Positions 47,963 to 59,929 of a stretch of 64,000 bases of DNA are shown here, piece after piece. The translations under genes and the position numbers were made by a program. The stretch spans positions 5,394,001 to 5,458,000 of the forward strand of contig NC_084726.1 in assembly GCF_033807575.1 (NCBI RefSeq), read 5' to 3'. Numbering within the stretch: position 1 is the stretch's first letter; each line of letters opens with the position of its first letter. The notes under the pieces are model-generated. The model had not been told where the DNA came from and searched no databases. It saw only the letters and a program-made list of their open reading frames with translations. Source of the stretch: Cydia pomonella. Lineage: Eukaryota > Arthropoda > Insecta > Lepidoptera > Tortricidae.

Positions 47963-48338
47963 TTTTGATTGAAGGTTGACATTATGCGTAATTCACCATC
48001 TCATATTGGAATGATATCAGATCCATGTTAGTTCATTACCATGATAATAATCGTACGGTCCGATTCGAAGAATGATTAAGACACGTTTAAGATATTGGAA
48101 AGATCTTTAAAAGATCGATAACTAAACGACATGTTAAAATTGACGTTTATTTCGATTTCGCTGTGATCCCAATAAGATCTATATTTCTAACATCAAAGTG
48201 ACATTGGCTGCCCGAATCGAGCTGCTTCTGTCAATTATACGATATACAAACGATATCTAAACCAGAGCTTAACGTTATCGTATCTCATTCTTCGAATCGG
48301 GCCGATAATCATTATATTGTTGGAAATTGACCTGTGAA
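47963..48338. mobile_element. Inverted-repeat element (aggccaatt family) split by a family A element
   Basis: The left part (gaaggttgacattatgcgta, catctcatattggaatgata, cagatccatgttag) and the right part (tatattgttggaaattgacc) match 23098-23515. The family A element at 48056-48304 lies between them. Confidence 0.65.
48056..48304. mobile_element. Family A inverted-repeat element, intact, nested
   Basis: The 249-bp element starts cggtccgattcgaagaatga and ends tcattcttcgaatcgggccg, 19 of 20 positions inverted. The inside carries gataactaaacgacatgt, cccaataagatctat and cattggctgcccgaatcgag. It is the best complete copy and the reference for the other copies. Confidence 0.88.
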
Positions 48339-49478
48339 GATTCACAATCGAGATCGATTTGATAACATTAGCATATTTTGTTATAAATATACAGAGTGAG
48401 AGTGTGAGAATTTGGTAAATTATTCAAAATTAATTCAGGATGGAGCCGTATGCAGATGCGCTTTCTTCTACAAAGCGGTAAAACGCTGGGATCGGCTATG
48501 AGCGTAGCGCTACGAAAACGTCGGCAGTGAATGTGTTAATAAATTCCCAAACGAGGTTACCTAAATATATAACCACGATTTTAGTCACACGGTTTTTAAA
48601 CTAAAATAAAATAAAAACACAAAAAGCAGACGAGTATACACAAACGTATTGTAAAAACCAACATTTTTCGAAAAATATAAGCCATTTTCGTGGCCTAAAC
48701 AGCTCTTTGAATCATTATGCCAATGTATTTACTGCTTTATCCCGATTTGTGCAACATTCGGAGGCATACAGTGTATGCCTCGGGCATGATATCTGGTGCC
48801 AGGGAGCACAGACCAGTTACAACAAAAATAAAAGTCTTGAACGTTGAAATAAGACACTAGAACATCCAAGGCCCTCTAGCAGTGACGCGATGTTAATATG
48901 TTATTTTCGTATAGACTGCCTAAAAGAAACGAAAGATGCTTTCTCACAAAATGAGTTACTTGAAACAGTTGATAGGTATAGTAATGCAAGCTATAGGTAC
49001 ACAGAATATTTCTGTCGCTTGCTCTCCGTACACCCAATGGTGAACAGTACGGATATTATGGTCGATTATTTCTGCGTGACAGCGTGATACTGACAGTATC
49101 TGTACCAAATCTCTACCATGCTATCGATACGCGCTCTGTCTCTTTCAATCGTAAAGTGTTAAAAAGTGACACTTATTTTATCACGTGGATAAAGTCATCC
49201 ATAATAAGTCTGCAGAACTATACAGTAACAAAGATTATTTTGCGAATGTTCACCATTTTTATACAAATACGACGAAGTAGGAACAAGTATACGCCTTCGG
49301 CTAGATACTACATGTGATGCAAAAAATCGATTTGCACTCCAAAGTGATTCCATAAAAAAACATTAAAGCGAACAGACCAAGGTTTTCTTAGCTTTTTAAT
49401 TCATTGAAACATTTTAAATTGCTTTTGCTTTAAATGGACTCGTTTCAACATACAAGAATTCGATATGCTTAAAACGCG

Positions 49479-49600
49479 CGTTTATTCCTTTTATAAAAAG
49501 GCTGTTCCTTCTTACCATACGTCGAACATTTCCGATTATCATACACATGGAAAACGGAAACAAGACTTATCGCTTCAGTTAATACTCGCTTTTTTCTTTG
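49479..49600 (+). repeat. Direct duplication, copy 1
   Basis: aaaaaggctgttccttctta, ccatacgtcgaacatttccg and gcttcagttaatactcgct match 50127-50245 with scattered substitutions. The phrase taccatgctatcgatacgcg at 49115 is likewise repeated at 50049. Confidence 0.75.
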
Positions 49601-50126
49601 CTTTTAACATCGTATTTTGAACGCGCCAAAGCAGTTTTTTGGCTTTACATGACTTTATAAAAAGGTTCCTGTGCTCCTCCCACTCACGCTTAGTTACTAG
49701 ATCTAACTTCTTAGACTAACTAACTGTAGATAACTAAGGTGTCCCAATGGTCGGTAGGCTCCCCTAAAGTGCCAAGCGCACTCAAATTTTTATTAGTTAC
49801 ATCCACCATGTTACGTAACAAAGAGCTCGATTCATGTTGCATAGGTTCAACTGTATGCTGTGTGTAGTGTATCTTTAGAGGAACGCGGCTGGGTGAGTAA
49901 AAGGTACTGTTGGCTGGTAAACTTAGACTAACCCCCTTATTCATAAACGGGGTAAGTTTTTATATACAGTTGAGTGATCGTCATTTTACATCCTTAATTT
50001 ACGCCATACAAACATTATCTTAATTAGATCAGCGCATGCGATAATATCTACCATGCTATCGACACGCGCTGATAATATTTTACTGACCGCCACAGTACCT
50101 AAGAGTTGTGGAGTGCCTAAAACGAC

Positions 50127-50245
50127 CGTTTATTTGTCTGGTAAAAAGGCTGTTCCCTCTACCCATACGTCGAACTCTTCCGATTGCCATACACGTGGAA
50201 ACGGAAACAAGACTTTGTCATATCGCTTCAGTTAATGCTCGCTTT
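50127..50245 (+). repeat. Direct duplication, copy 2
   Basis: aaaaaggctgttccctctac, ccatacgtcgaactcttccg, gaaacggaaacaagacttt and gcttcagttaatgctcgct; see the copy at 49479. No coding sense could be found in either copy. Confidence 0.75.
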
Positions 50246-50417
50246 GTTCGCTCGGAGGCGTGTCGCAGTTGTAACAGGCTTTTATTTAAGTTGCCTGTTT
50301 TCTGGTGTAAACTGTGGGGAAATGTAAGACAATAAAGTTAGACGTAGTAAATTACAAAGCGCTCAAAATCATCACCCTCCTTTTACTTTGCCCTAGTCGG
50401 GAAAAAAGTAAATTTTT

Positions 50418-50732
50418 CGGCCGATTCTAATAATGATTAAGACACGTTTTAGATCGATAACTAAACGACATGTCAAAATTGACGTTTATTTCGATTCCGC
50501 TGTGATCCCAATAAGATCTATCTACGATATTTCTAACGTCAAAGTGACATTGGTTGCCCGAATATCTAAACGAGAACTCCGTGGCGAACGAAACGCAACT
50601 GTCACAATCGCACTAATATGGAAGAGTGATAGAGAGAGATGACTACGCTACGCTACGGAGCGTTAACGATTGTATAGTTGGCTACGATGCCAGAACTTAT
50701 CGTTATCGTATCTCATTCATCGGATCGGGCCG
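50418..50732. mobile_element. Family A inverted-repeat element with a second nested element
   Basis: The ends are cggccgattctaataatga and ctcattcatcggatcgggccg (slightly degraded). The left half matches the 48056 copy up to cattggttgcccgaat. Then a block with gtggcgaacgaaacg, gagagagatgactacgctac and ggagcgttaacgattg (about 50578-50692), related to 28279-28399, is inserted before the right end. Confidence 0.75.
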
Positions 50733-51900
50733 TTTATCAAATATTCATCGATTGTATGAAATGTGTAAAGTCTGATGCAGATAGCACTGTATGGCTTCCT
50801 TTATTACTAATGTCGGCTATTAGTACATAATTACATAAAAATCGCTCTATAGAAAAAAAAATTAAAAAAAATACCACAGACATTGATCATGAAAAAGGCA
50901 CACATACACAAGAAAACATTTTGTCATCGTATGAAAGAATTACCGAAAAGTATCTAACATTTTCCAGACAACTTAGAACTGAGAGGGTCCGCTACTTACC
51001 CAAATGTCAGAAAATGCTATCGAGACTCACTTTTCTAGATTAGGTTTTTGTTAGGGATATGTTTTAGAATAATTACTACAGTAATTTACATTCTTAAGGC
51101 CAGTTGCACCGACAACATTTCGCAGACTGACCAAAGTCACTGGTCCTTCGAACCGGACTGAAAAACTCTATGTTTATGAAATTTTATTTGTTGAAGTGAA
51201 ATCGAGAATAATTACATTTTCAGTACCAATGTATGCCTTAAAACATTAAAACTATGCAAGACTAGATAAATAAAGTATATTTAGATTTAAAAATAAATAT
51301 TCTCAAAATGACTCTCATTAAACAACATAGAATGAATAAGCAAAATTACGTCGCAATAACACAATTTGCGAGCTCCAATCACATCCTGCGAGCCGTCAGA
51401 ACAGTGCAGCCCGTAAAAAAACTCCCCCTAATGGACGGAAACCCCCCTAAACCAAGGAAATTGCACAGGTTTGGTATTCAAAAAGGTTGTCAGGCAGTTA
51501 ACTCAAGGAAACCAGTCTAAAGGGAACTTGATTGTTTCGGAGAAATAATCTTATGGGACTGGTTGATTTAAAAGAAAAATATTGCACGAAAGAAAATATG
51601 GTAGATGTATACCAATAAAGCTTTCTCTCACTCTTGACTGGTACGTACATATATATAAAAGTTGTTGAACTAATGTTAAGTTTGAGGAGTACAGCCTACC
51701 CAACCAGCAACTCCTATCAAATTTCTTCTCAGAAACAACCAAGTACCCGTTAAACTGGTTTACTTTGCCCCGGTAACCTGATCCACGTTTTAATTTTGTA
51801 TAGACTGTTCTTATTTGTACGAGCGTAGCGAACGGGACGCATAATGCACCTGAATAACCTACAGAAATCTGTATTATGTCTACTGTCGAATTTAAAGCTA

Positions 51901-52113
51901 CGGCCCGATTCGAAGAATGAAATAGGATAACGCATAAGTTCTGGTTTAGATAAGTTCTCATTTAGATATCGTTTGTATGTCGTATAATTGACAGAAGCAG
52001 CTCGATTCGGGCAACCAATGTCACTTCGACGTTAGAAATATCGTAGATAGATCTTATTGGGATCACAGCGGAATCGAAATAAACGTAAATTTTGACATGT
52101 CGTTTAGTTATCG
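51901..52113. mobile_element. Family A inverted-repeat element, one end lost
   Basis: It starts with a perfect cggcccgattcgaagaatga and runs through acagaagcagctcgattcgg, agatcttattgggatcaca and gtcgtttagttatcg. It then stops at tgtttaaaaaaat, so the right inverted repeat is missing. The 136-codon ORF at 51551-51961 overlaps its left end and is not a gene. Confidence 0.8.
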
Positions 52114-52444
52114 TGTTTAAAAAAATAGCGTCACGAAACACACTGTTCTAGAATGCCCTAATAAAAGTTATATTGGTGCAGAATTCACGCTCGAGATATG
52201 TCAGTGAATCAGCTAGGGTGCCCCCTGGCCTTTCCGTTGTATAAAAATTGCCCCCTCATTCTCAACGGCCGTATAATGGCACTGAGGCTCGAGGTTTTTT
52301 AATAACTTATTTAAAATTGCTTGCGAGCGGAGTTGCGTTTGCAAACATTTGTACTGCTTCGGGTTTTATTATAGAGGAAAAGGGTCATTATAATAGCCGA
52401 AAGATTTACACTGTTTAACTTTTTTTTTCGAGCAGATTCGTCTT

Positions 52445-52600
52445 CAAGTGATACAATACAATACAATACAATACAAATACTCTTTATTACACACCTGAAT
52501 AAAAGAAAATACTAAAGAAAACAGTAAAACAAGCAGAGGTAAACAACGGGCGGTCTTATCGCTAAAAAGCGATCTCTTCCAGGCAACCTTTACTACATTT
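52445..52600 (-). mobile_element. LINE 3' end with (TTGTA)n tail
   Basis: The minus strand reads ggttgcctggaagagatcgc, tttttagcgataagaccgcc and gtgtgtaataaagagtattt, followed by five ttgta-type units. The aataaa signal and pentanucleotide tail mark the 3' end of a widespread lepidopteran LINE. There is no coding part. Confidence 0.7.
52449..52478. repeat. (ATACA)n microsatellite
   Basis: There are five near-perfect pentanucleotide units, atacaatacaatacaataca and one more. They form the tail of the minus-strand LINE 3' end annotated here. Confidence 0.9.
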
Positions 52601-54099
52601 TTTTTTAAATGTAGTATATTTTAACTAAGAGATCCGCGAAACGAAACATTTTAGGTACTTATATAAAAACAAACAAAACATAGTTGTTGTAAACATCCTA
52701 AACGGAAGTATTTTCTAGGAAAATGCTTATTTCTAGCATAAGTAAATTATCGTGTCGTAATCCTTGTTTGTTTAATCCAAAAACATATATTTTTTTTTAC
52801 AAAAGACACCCTATTAACTTTTATTACAGAATCATCATGAAAATTATGTTGACCAATTCTTCGATTTTCGACTTTTTCTCCATATAATAAAGTCGCATTT
52901 ATTTTGCCAATGTTCATTTAGGTGGTATCTTAGACTAAACTAAATCCAGGTATGCTCCTTGGTAGTTTTTAGTTAATTCCATAAGCTCGTATATCACATA
53001 TTCATTCAAATTACACCCTCAACAGGTACAACTTTAGGTTGTACTTATTTAGAATAGCGGTTGAAATATTAGATTTGTAAACTAAATAAAATTCATGTTC
53101 GGTGAGCGGAACGCGACAAAAAACGCTACGGCAACGTCGACTCGCTGAAATATTCATAAATAAACTCTTTGCACTTTCTAAACCAACCAAGTTTAGACTC
53201 TATTCCTAAACCTCTAGCGTTCAATTTCATTTGTAAAGGAGTAAGGCTAAAATCATCCCGGATAGAACGTTGTCAAAGGATTTTTAAATCTATTTAACTG
53301 TGTTACGGTTCGTTTTCTTTTGACTAGGTTTTTGAGTCCGCTATACAAGGCCAGTTGATACGATTACAAATTAAATGAATTGTGATGAAGTGCTACCTGG
53401 GTACTGTCTCTGTCACACATTCCAGTTTTAGCTGTGTGTGAAAGAGAGGATTTTGAATGTTTTTTGAACGTAGTAACTCCTAGGCGGCCCGGTGATTTTG
53501 TTACTGCATTCCGCTTAGTATGTTTTTAATATGTCGCTCTGAAAGTAAATGAATCCCACTAAGCAAAAGCCTAAGGAATAAGTACTATAAAGTAGACATG
53601 TTAAGGCTCAAATTCCAATAACAAAGGACTGTTAGATGTTATCATTTGATTCTGAATTCGCGATGTGTGCCTTTTTAAGTGGCTTATTTGTGAATTTCCT
53701 TCAAAGGGTGAAATTAAGTGATCCTTTTCAAACGTTTGTTTTGAACAACCTTTTACCGTTTTATGCGTTTGTTTATTTCAACATATTCATTCGACATGCA
53801 ACCTACTCGACATAAGATAAGACACCTAAGGAGCATAATTCTAATTTTAATGTAAAAAAGCTGTTGAAAACTTCCAAGTGAAATTTACTATAATACAAGT
53901 CTTCTGACAGATCAAACCATTTTGAGAACAAGATGAGTTGAGATTTAGATCTTTAGATTTATTGAGTTCTAGATCCTTGATAAATTAATTTTAACTGAGC
54001 ATTTTCTTTATTTAATTGTATGGTTAAACAACTGATTCATCGCTTAAATACATGGACCCAGGTACGTCCTTAAACTACGTCCACAAAAGAGGTATGGGC

Positions 54100-54417
54100 A
54101 TTGTGAATGTCATCTCGCTTTGTGTGGTAGGGCACAGCACAGCAGATGTTATTCCAGATCTAGAGCAGAGCCCAACTGGGGAAGTACCTCCACCTTACAG
54201 AAAACCGTAGCCAATAACACTAGACCCTACTCGTAGTGTTGTGTTGTGTAAGTGAGTAAGGTTGCCAGAGCTCAACGAGGGGAGAGAGGGTTGTTAGGGT
54301 CGGCAACGCGCATGTAACTCCTCTGGAGTTGCAGGCGTACATAGGCTACGGAGACTGCTTGCCATCGGACGGGCCGTATGCTTGTTTGCCACCGACGTAG
54401 TATAAAAAATACAAGTA
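54100..54417 (+). mobile_element. LINE/SINE 3'-end repeat (gtcggcaacgcgcatgtaac), copy 2
   Basis: This is a longer version than 37660: agcagagcccaactggggaa, gtacctccaccttacagaaa, cactagaccctactcgtagt and gtgagtaaggttgccagagc precede gggtcggcaacgcgcatgta. It ends at gccaccgacgtagtataaaa. Confidence 0.78.
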
Positions 54418-54799
54418 CCTCAAGATCTAACACATCTTACTTCTGGTCGCACAGCTATATGTATACCAAATTCCATCTAAGTAGATCAGTTCAGCCGTCA
54501 GCCAACAGACTTACTTTCTCATTTATATCAGTAGGTATAAATTTAAGACATATTCCATTAAGTTGCACATTTTTTTTCCAGGAAATTGGTAGCTTTATTT
54601 ATTATATAAGTAATAAGCCTTACAAATATGCGTGTTTCCTTTCTTATTATATCTTTTATTACAAAAGGTAATATCCCGCTGTGTACCGTTTCCATGATTG
54701 TGTTTTGTACCGAAACATTCAAGCTACATTAACGATCCCACGGCTTGCGTACAGTCTGCTACATTAATTGTGACGTGATAAGTTTTTACGTGACCTAGA

Positions 54800-55062
54800 C
54801 TATCATCCACCATCTGTCTTCAACGAGTACTGAGATACTTCGGTCACATAGCTCGCAGAGACCCTGGCAACTTGGAGAGACTTGTGATGATGGGAAAGGT
54901 GGACGGCAGACGGTTTAGAGGGCCAAGTCCAACGAGATGGCGTGGCCATATATCCGCCCAGATGGACATCACGCTAAGCAACGCTTTCCACAAACCGACG
55001 GGGAGAAGTGGCGAGCTGCCATAAGGAAAATTAGCAAGCGGAATCACGATCCTTACCAGTGA
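54800..55062 (+). pseudogene. LINE ORF2 C-terminus, frameshifted
   Basis: The + strand reads LRYFGHIARRDPGNLERLVM, then GKVDGRR, SPTRWRGHISAQMDITLSNA and FHKPT. It then changes frame near 54998 to DGEKWRAAIRKISKRNHDPY, Q and a natural stop at 55060-55062. The RYFGHIARRD...GRSPTRW...WR order is a hallmark of endonuclease/reverse-transcriptase LINE tails in Lepidoptera. It is truncated upstream. Confidence 0.8.
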
Positions 55063-55383
55063 GGGACCGACTTAGAATAAAAGAGAACAAGTTTTTAAGA
55101 ACAAAAAAAGAACATTTTGATACACACCTACTTTAATCGTTACCTATTGAAAAAATCATCTACTACCAAAGTCGATTCTAAAGAAATCAAACTTAATGAG
55201 CTTGCGTGGTTATCATTAAACGACATTCGAACATTATTGGTTAAATAAAAGCTTGTAAAGAGAGAAGTCTATGTTACTTACTAGATGTATTTATTTTTAT
55301 CAGATTTTTTTTTTTTTTTTTTACTTGTTATACAGTACTTACTGTGTACGCCATACTAGCTGTATTGAATAATAAATAAATAA

Positions 55384-55606
55384 ATATTTGGGGATAACCT
55401 TGTTAAGCAAAGCTTGTACAATAGGTACTAGGCGACTATATATACGTATATCGATAAATACATACTTATACACATAGAAAACATCCATGTCTCAAGAACA
55501 AATATCTGTGTTCATCACACAAATAAATGCCCTTAACGGGATTCGAACCCGGGACAATCGGCTTCATAGACAGGGTCACTACCCTCTAGGCCAGACCAGT
55601 CGTCAA
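55384..55606 (-). mobile_element. tRNA-derived SINE, family 1, minus strand
   Basis: B box on the minus strand GGTTCGAATCC (55539-55549) is a perfect consensus; A box TGGCCTAGAGGG lies at 55582-55593. The body (gggcatttatttgtgtgatg) and the tail subtype with cgcctagtacc, as in the 2657 copy, are present. A long T run at 55305-55323 lies some 60 bp beyond its tail. Confidence 0.88.
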
Positions 55607-56429
55607 AAGTGGATACTTTTGTTAGGGCACCGACTGTATATCGGCAATAAGTATGACAATATCGTCGCGGAGTGTACAGCACGTATTGCGTTAACGGCGC
55701 CAAAGGGTTGCGTCGGTACTAATAGAATTGTCTCGGTCCGTATATTGAGATACAGGCTGCTTCTTATTTGGTATTTTATTTTTTCCATTTTCGAACGACT
55801 TTAAAGATAAAATTATCTGCAGATCATATATTTGGACGCATTATTTGAAAACTGCTATCACATCACATCATTTACATTCTAAGTAACTTATATAGGTTTT
55901 AACTAGGAATGTATCCATTCCATTGTAACTTTAATCCTTATACCTATATTGATTTAAACTAACGATTAACTTCCGTTTCAGTTACAATTATGACTTTAAT
56001 CCTTATCAAATAAGGCATATTTTCGAGCGATAGCGCCTTAACTTTTGGCCTATGCTCTAGTAGATGACGCCACTTTTTGATAATTAAAAAAATTAACACA
56101 TATCAGTGAAAGAATAAGGATCAAAGTCAAATGGCGTTCTAAAAGTTTGAATCATGTGTCGAAAGATGGCAGTAAATTTACTGTGGCACAAAGTTTACTT
56201 TGACAACCCTATTATTTACTTACTATTTCAAATTCTCTTTGATCCTTATAAAAGAAATCAACTTGCGCGCTTAGTTTCGCCCTTTCTGCTGGACTATATT
56301 TAAACGTAAGCACCTTAATGTTAGGTATTGGGATCGATCTTAAGTACTTTCGAAGAACTTTTATACGATTGAGACACAATCAGTAGTAATGACGTTACTA
56401 TTAACAGTGTAATGACTCGAATGAAGTAA

Positions 56430-56690
56430 AATCATTTTAAAATGGGAATGTAACTAATTTATTTTAAACGAGATTTCATAGAATTAAACAGTAAACTATA
56501 AATAATCTTAGAAATAATAATATAGACTATAAACTTAAAGTAAAGGCCTTATCAATAAAAAACGTCCCCCAAGTCACTGCCGATGGGCAGTGTGCCCAGA
56601 AAACTGGCCGCATTGCCACGTTGGATGGCAATGCTTATCCTTTGAGCAAAATACTGGCCAGTCCTCTGGTCACTATACTATGTATCTTTA
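56430..56690 (-). pseudogene. LINE ORF2 C-terminus plus 3' UTR
   Basis: The minus strand reads DQRTGQYFAQRISIAIQRG, then NAASFLGTLPIGSDLGDVF, Y and a stop at 56552-56554. This is the conserved C-terminal end of another lepidopteran LINE. The frame is intact over about 40 codons. Sequence downstream (to about 56430) is AT-rich and looks like its 3' UTR. No reverse transcriptase upstream. Confidence 0.65.
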
Positions 56691-57149
56691 GAATTATAAC
56701 ATTTATTGGTTAACCAACAGAATTCAAAATCGCCTGAACCTGTCACTGAACGACCTGACTTTAACCTACATTATTTGATCATGTAATGTTTCATTTACCC
56801 TCAACAGGCTTAAGGAGCCATTTGCGGATAGATTTTGTTTACTTTTATTTCAATACCTAAAGATACAAATGGGAATGTAACGACAATATTCATATTTTTC
56901 TTACTAGTCGTGTCTGGACCACATAACAATTCAGTTTTCTATAAAACTACAAAGCCATGCCAATTCCAAGGCACCTTTTATTCATTGAACACAAGCGCCA
57001 TTTTAAAATGCTAATCACCCTCTGTGGCGCGCTGTTAGTATTCATAGTCCATGTTTTCTATTAAATACTGAGCAAAGAGTCGAATGTTCGTTCTATTCGG
57101 TGTAAAATGGTCTGACACTGACACTGCTTCAGGCTTTTCTGGGGAGTCA

Positions 57150-57430
57150 ATTGAAATAAGTTTTTGGCAAAAAAAACATTTTTGGTACCAGCTTCTATCG
57201 CTGACTGTACTTTACTTGCCACAGGCAACTATTACTCATCGAGACAATTCTGAAAATCCCAAACACAATTATGTTGCGTTGGTTTATCCTTCTGTCTCCA
57301 TCATCAGATTAGCTCGCTGGTACCATAATATTGCATTGTCACCCGACGTACATTATATGTATACAAATTTACAATTTCATCGGAAACCGGGAAGTGGGTC
57401 AAATTTAACTTGCAAGATTTGACCCGTACA
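57150..57430 (+). repeat. Interspersed repeat (cgagacaattctaaaaac family), longest copy
   Basis: cagcttctatcgctgactgt, ttgccacaggcaactattac, tcatcgagacaattctgaaa, ctggtaccataatattgca, gaaaccgggaagtgggtca and cttgcaagatttgacc run in order. The gttgtttcatcatag block is partly deleted. The overlapping 112-codon ORF is incidental. Confidence 0.78.
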
Positions 57431-58204
57431 AACATATATAGTTAATTAGTTAAAAAAGCTTGGAAAAATTACAAGAAGATTTGATATGGTCATGATTCGA
57501 CTTGCAGCACATTTTGCGCGTCCAACTACTATCAGTAAAAATGTCATTAATCTTATGTTACAACATTATCAATGTAGTAATTAGAACTACACTTGACTAC
57601 ACACTACTTTGAACAAATATTTAAACACATATGAAATTGGGTCTATCGCGAATTTATACTTTGTTAATTACCTCTATTTCTGGTACGTTTCGACGCAGGT
57701 TTTACTGGTCGTGGTCGCGGATAACTGGTGATAACGGCAGAACAGAGATTTGTGTAACTACCTAAAGAAAAGTTTACATAGTTCGCCGAAACGACACGTT
57801 GAAACGTCGGAAAAAAAAATACCAAGGTAAATTCGCGATAGACCTGGTCAAATATATTTTAATATATGTTCAAAACGCAAAGGTTAGTAACTAAAATATT
57901 GTGAAAATTTAGTATATCAAGTGTACGTAATCATAGGGTACACTTGTGCTGGTTTTATAGAACGATCCATTGATGCAGCGTTTGGAAACAACCTGTGTAG
58001 CCATCCCTAATATTTATTCAATTATATGTAAAAACCCTTTTTGTTATAGGAGAGCTTGTTTTCTACTCGACCCGGTTTTCTGTTTTCATTTTAAGTTGGG
58101 TGTAACGGTGATATCGAGGTACATTATACTAGTTTTTGTATCTTGAACACTTAGTTAAGTACATAGAAAGTCCTAAGCATTAGAACTTAAAAGAGGCTTT
58201 GTTG

Positions 58205-58545
58205 GAGGTACTTAGACAACTCCTCCTCCTTCTTCTTCCTCGCGTTGTCCCGGCATTTTGCCACAGCTCATGGGAGCCTGGGGTCCGCTTGACAACTAAT
58301 CTCAAGATTTGGCGTAGGCACTAGTTTTTACGAAAGCGACTGCCATCTGACCTTCCAACCCAGAGGGTAAACTAGGCCTTGTTGGGATTAGTCCGGTTTC
58401 CTCACCATGTTTTCCTTCACCGACAAGCGAATATCAAATTATATTTAGGACATAACTTCCGAAAAACTCATTGGTACGAGCAGGGGTTTAAACCCGCGAC
58501 CTCCGGATTGCAAGTCGCACGCTCTTACCGCTAGGCCACCAGCGC
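58205..58545 (-). mobile_element. tRNA-derived SINE, family 2, full-length
   Basis: The minus-strand head has A box TGGCCTAGCGGT near 58527-58538 and B box GGTTTAAACCC at 58484-58494. The body contains ttcggtgaaggaaaacatg-type sequence, taatcccaacaaggcctag and cccaggctcccatgag, as in the 14151 copy. It ends in gaggaagaagaagg-rich sequence. It directly abuts the family 1 SINE at 58546. Confidence 0.88.
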
Positions 58546-58740
58546 TTGGGGTACTTAGACAACGATATATATAATATATAAATATTTATAAATACTTAAA
58601 TACTTAGGAAACATCCATGACACAGGAACAAATATACTCGTATGTGTTCATCACACTAATAAATGCCCTTACCAGGATTTGAACCCGAGACCAGCGGCAT
58701 CATAAGCAGGATCACTACCCACTATGCCAGACAGGTCGTC
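58546..58740 (-). mobile_element. tRNA-derived SINE, family 1, minus strand
   Basis: The A-box region rc of cccactatgcca (58718-58729) and B-box region rc of ggatttgaacc are present, with body and a short gtacttagacaacgatatat tail. Its 3' end is cut exactly where SINE family 2 begins (gcgctt then ggggtac), so one SINE inserted into or next to the other. Confidence 0.85.
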
Positions 58741-59221
58741 GAAACAATGAATGGAGTGCGAATATTTGGTTTGGACAGAACTAGTACAAAATTAATTTTA
58801 GTGCCTATTTCAACCAAAGTTGAAATTTCCTAGAAAAATATGACGTTGTTCGCCAATATTAATTCACTGCACATTTAGTTTTAGACAGTCCGTAATTACC
58901 AAACTATCAAATGTCACTTTACTTACAAACTCGTCCAAAAATAAACGCCGAAAAAGCTGAAATCTTCGACGAACATGAACCAGGGGCGTTGTCACCGTTG
59001 TTGTTTCATTAAAACTTTTAATGAGACCAGGGCCGTGTTCCCTTAGTCCCGAGCGTTGGACTCGTGAATTCTAAACTCGGGTTTTTATGATACGACGGTG
59101 CATAAGTCGTGCATGAGATGATCAAGACAATCGTCATGGTCATAGAAACACTAACTCTCTGGCAAACACCACTTGTCAGTCAGTAAGAACTATGAAAATT
59201 ATACTCATCCCTTTCCTTTGA

Positions 59222-59480
59222 TAGATAGATAGATCAAAACTTTATTCGTTTCCACAACATACATGGTAGGTAGGTATATACAAAAAGAAGACATGCAGCT
59301 TAGAATTATTCTTAAAAACTAGTTTACAATTCTTGAAATAATAGAAATACAAAACCATGTGTCGTGGCAGAGAATAGGCGTTGGCTCAGCATGTCGACGC
59401 GGCAAGCCACATCGCTGATATTCTGCCAGGACCTTTTGGATGCTGATACTATCGTAAGAGTAAGACGGTATGATTCTCTC
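59222..59480 (-). repeat. LINE 3' end-like fragment with (CTAT)n tail
   Basis: The minus strand carries aataaagttttgatctatct, atctatc at its end, that is, a polyadenylation-like signal and a tetranucleotide tail. Upstream, the stretch rc of ttggctcagcatgtcgacg and ctgatattctgccaggac may be a degraded coding end, but I could not match it to a known protein. Confidence 0.4.
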
Positions 59481-59929
59481 TATGTTTGAAATGAGACTGT
59501 GTGGGTGTTTTTATGGGGCAGTATAGATTGTGACATTCACGAACACGCGTGCCTTGACTCGTAATGTCATGTTGTTAAAGGTTAGATTTGACAAATCTGC
59601 GCGTCAACGTGGATGACGCGAACAAAGTTTTTTTTTTTAAACGATGTTAGTAGAAGTGTGTCTCTGCTACTAGACTTTCACCTCGCTGAATGTGGCCATA
59701 GAGAAATAAGTGGTAAGCATAGAGTGCTCACTCCATACGTAAGTTTGGCGAGCTCTCGCCTCTGTCCAGTTAGCGATGAGAATTTCACAGCTGTTCATTA
59801 TAAATGAAGGCATTTTTCCCTCGCACAGGTAATGCCATGGTATTTTCTACGCAATTTAAATATGACAGCAGTATGTTGGCTCGATAACTCAGTTATTTAA
59901 TATTTTCTCTAAATAGCGAGGGTGTGTGC

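Noticed and set aside
51551..51961. 136-codon minus-strand ORF
   Set aside because: It overlaps the start of a family A inverted-repeat element and has no recognisable domain; probably chance.
55539..55593. Apparent tRNA gene on the minus strand (perfect B box)
   Set aside because: The acceptor stem is absent, and the same head with a 150-bp body occurs several times. It is a SINE.
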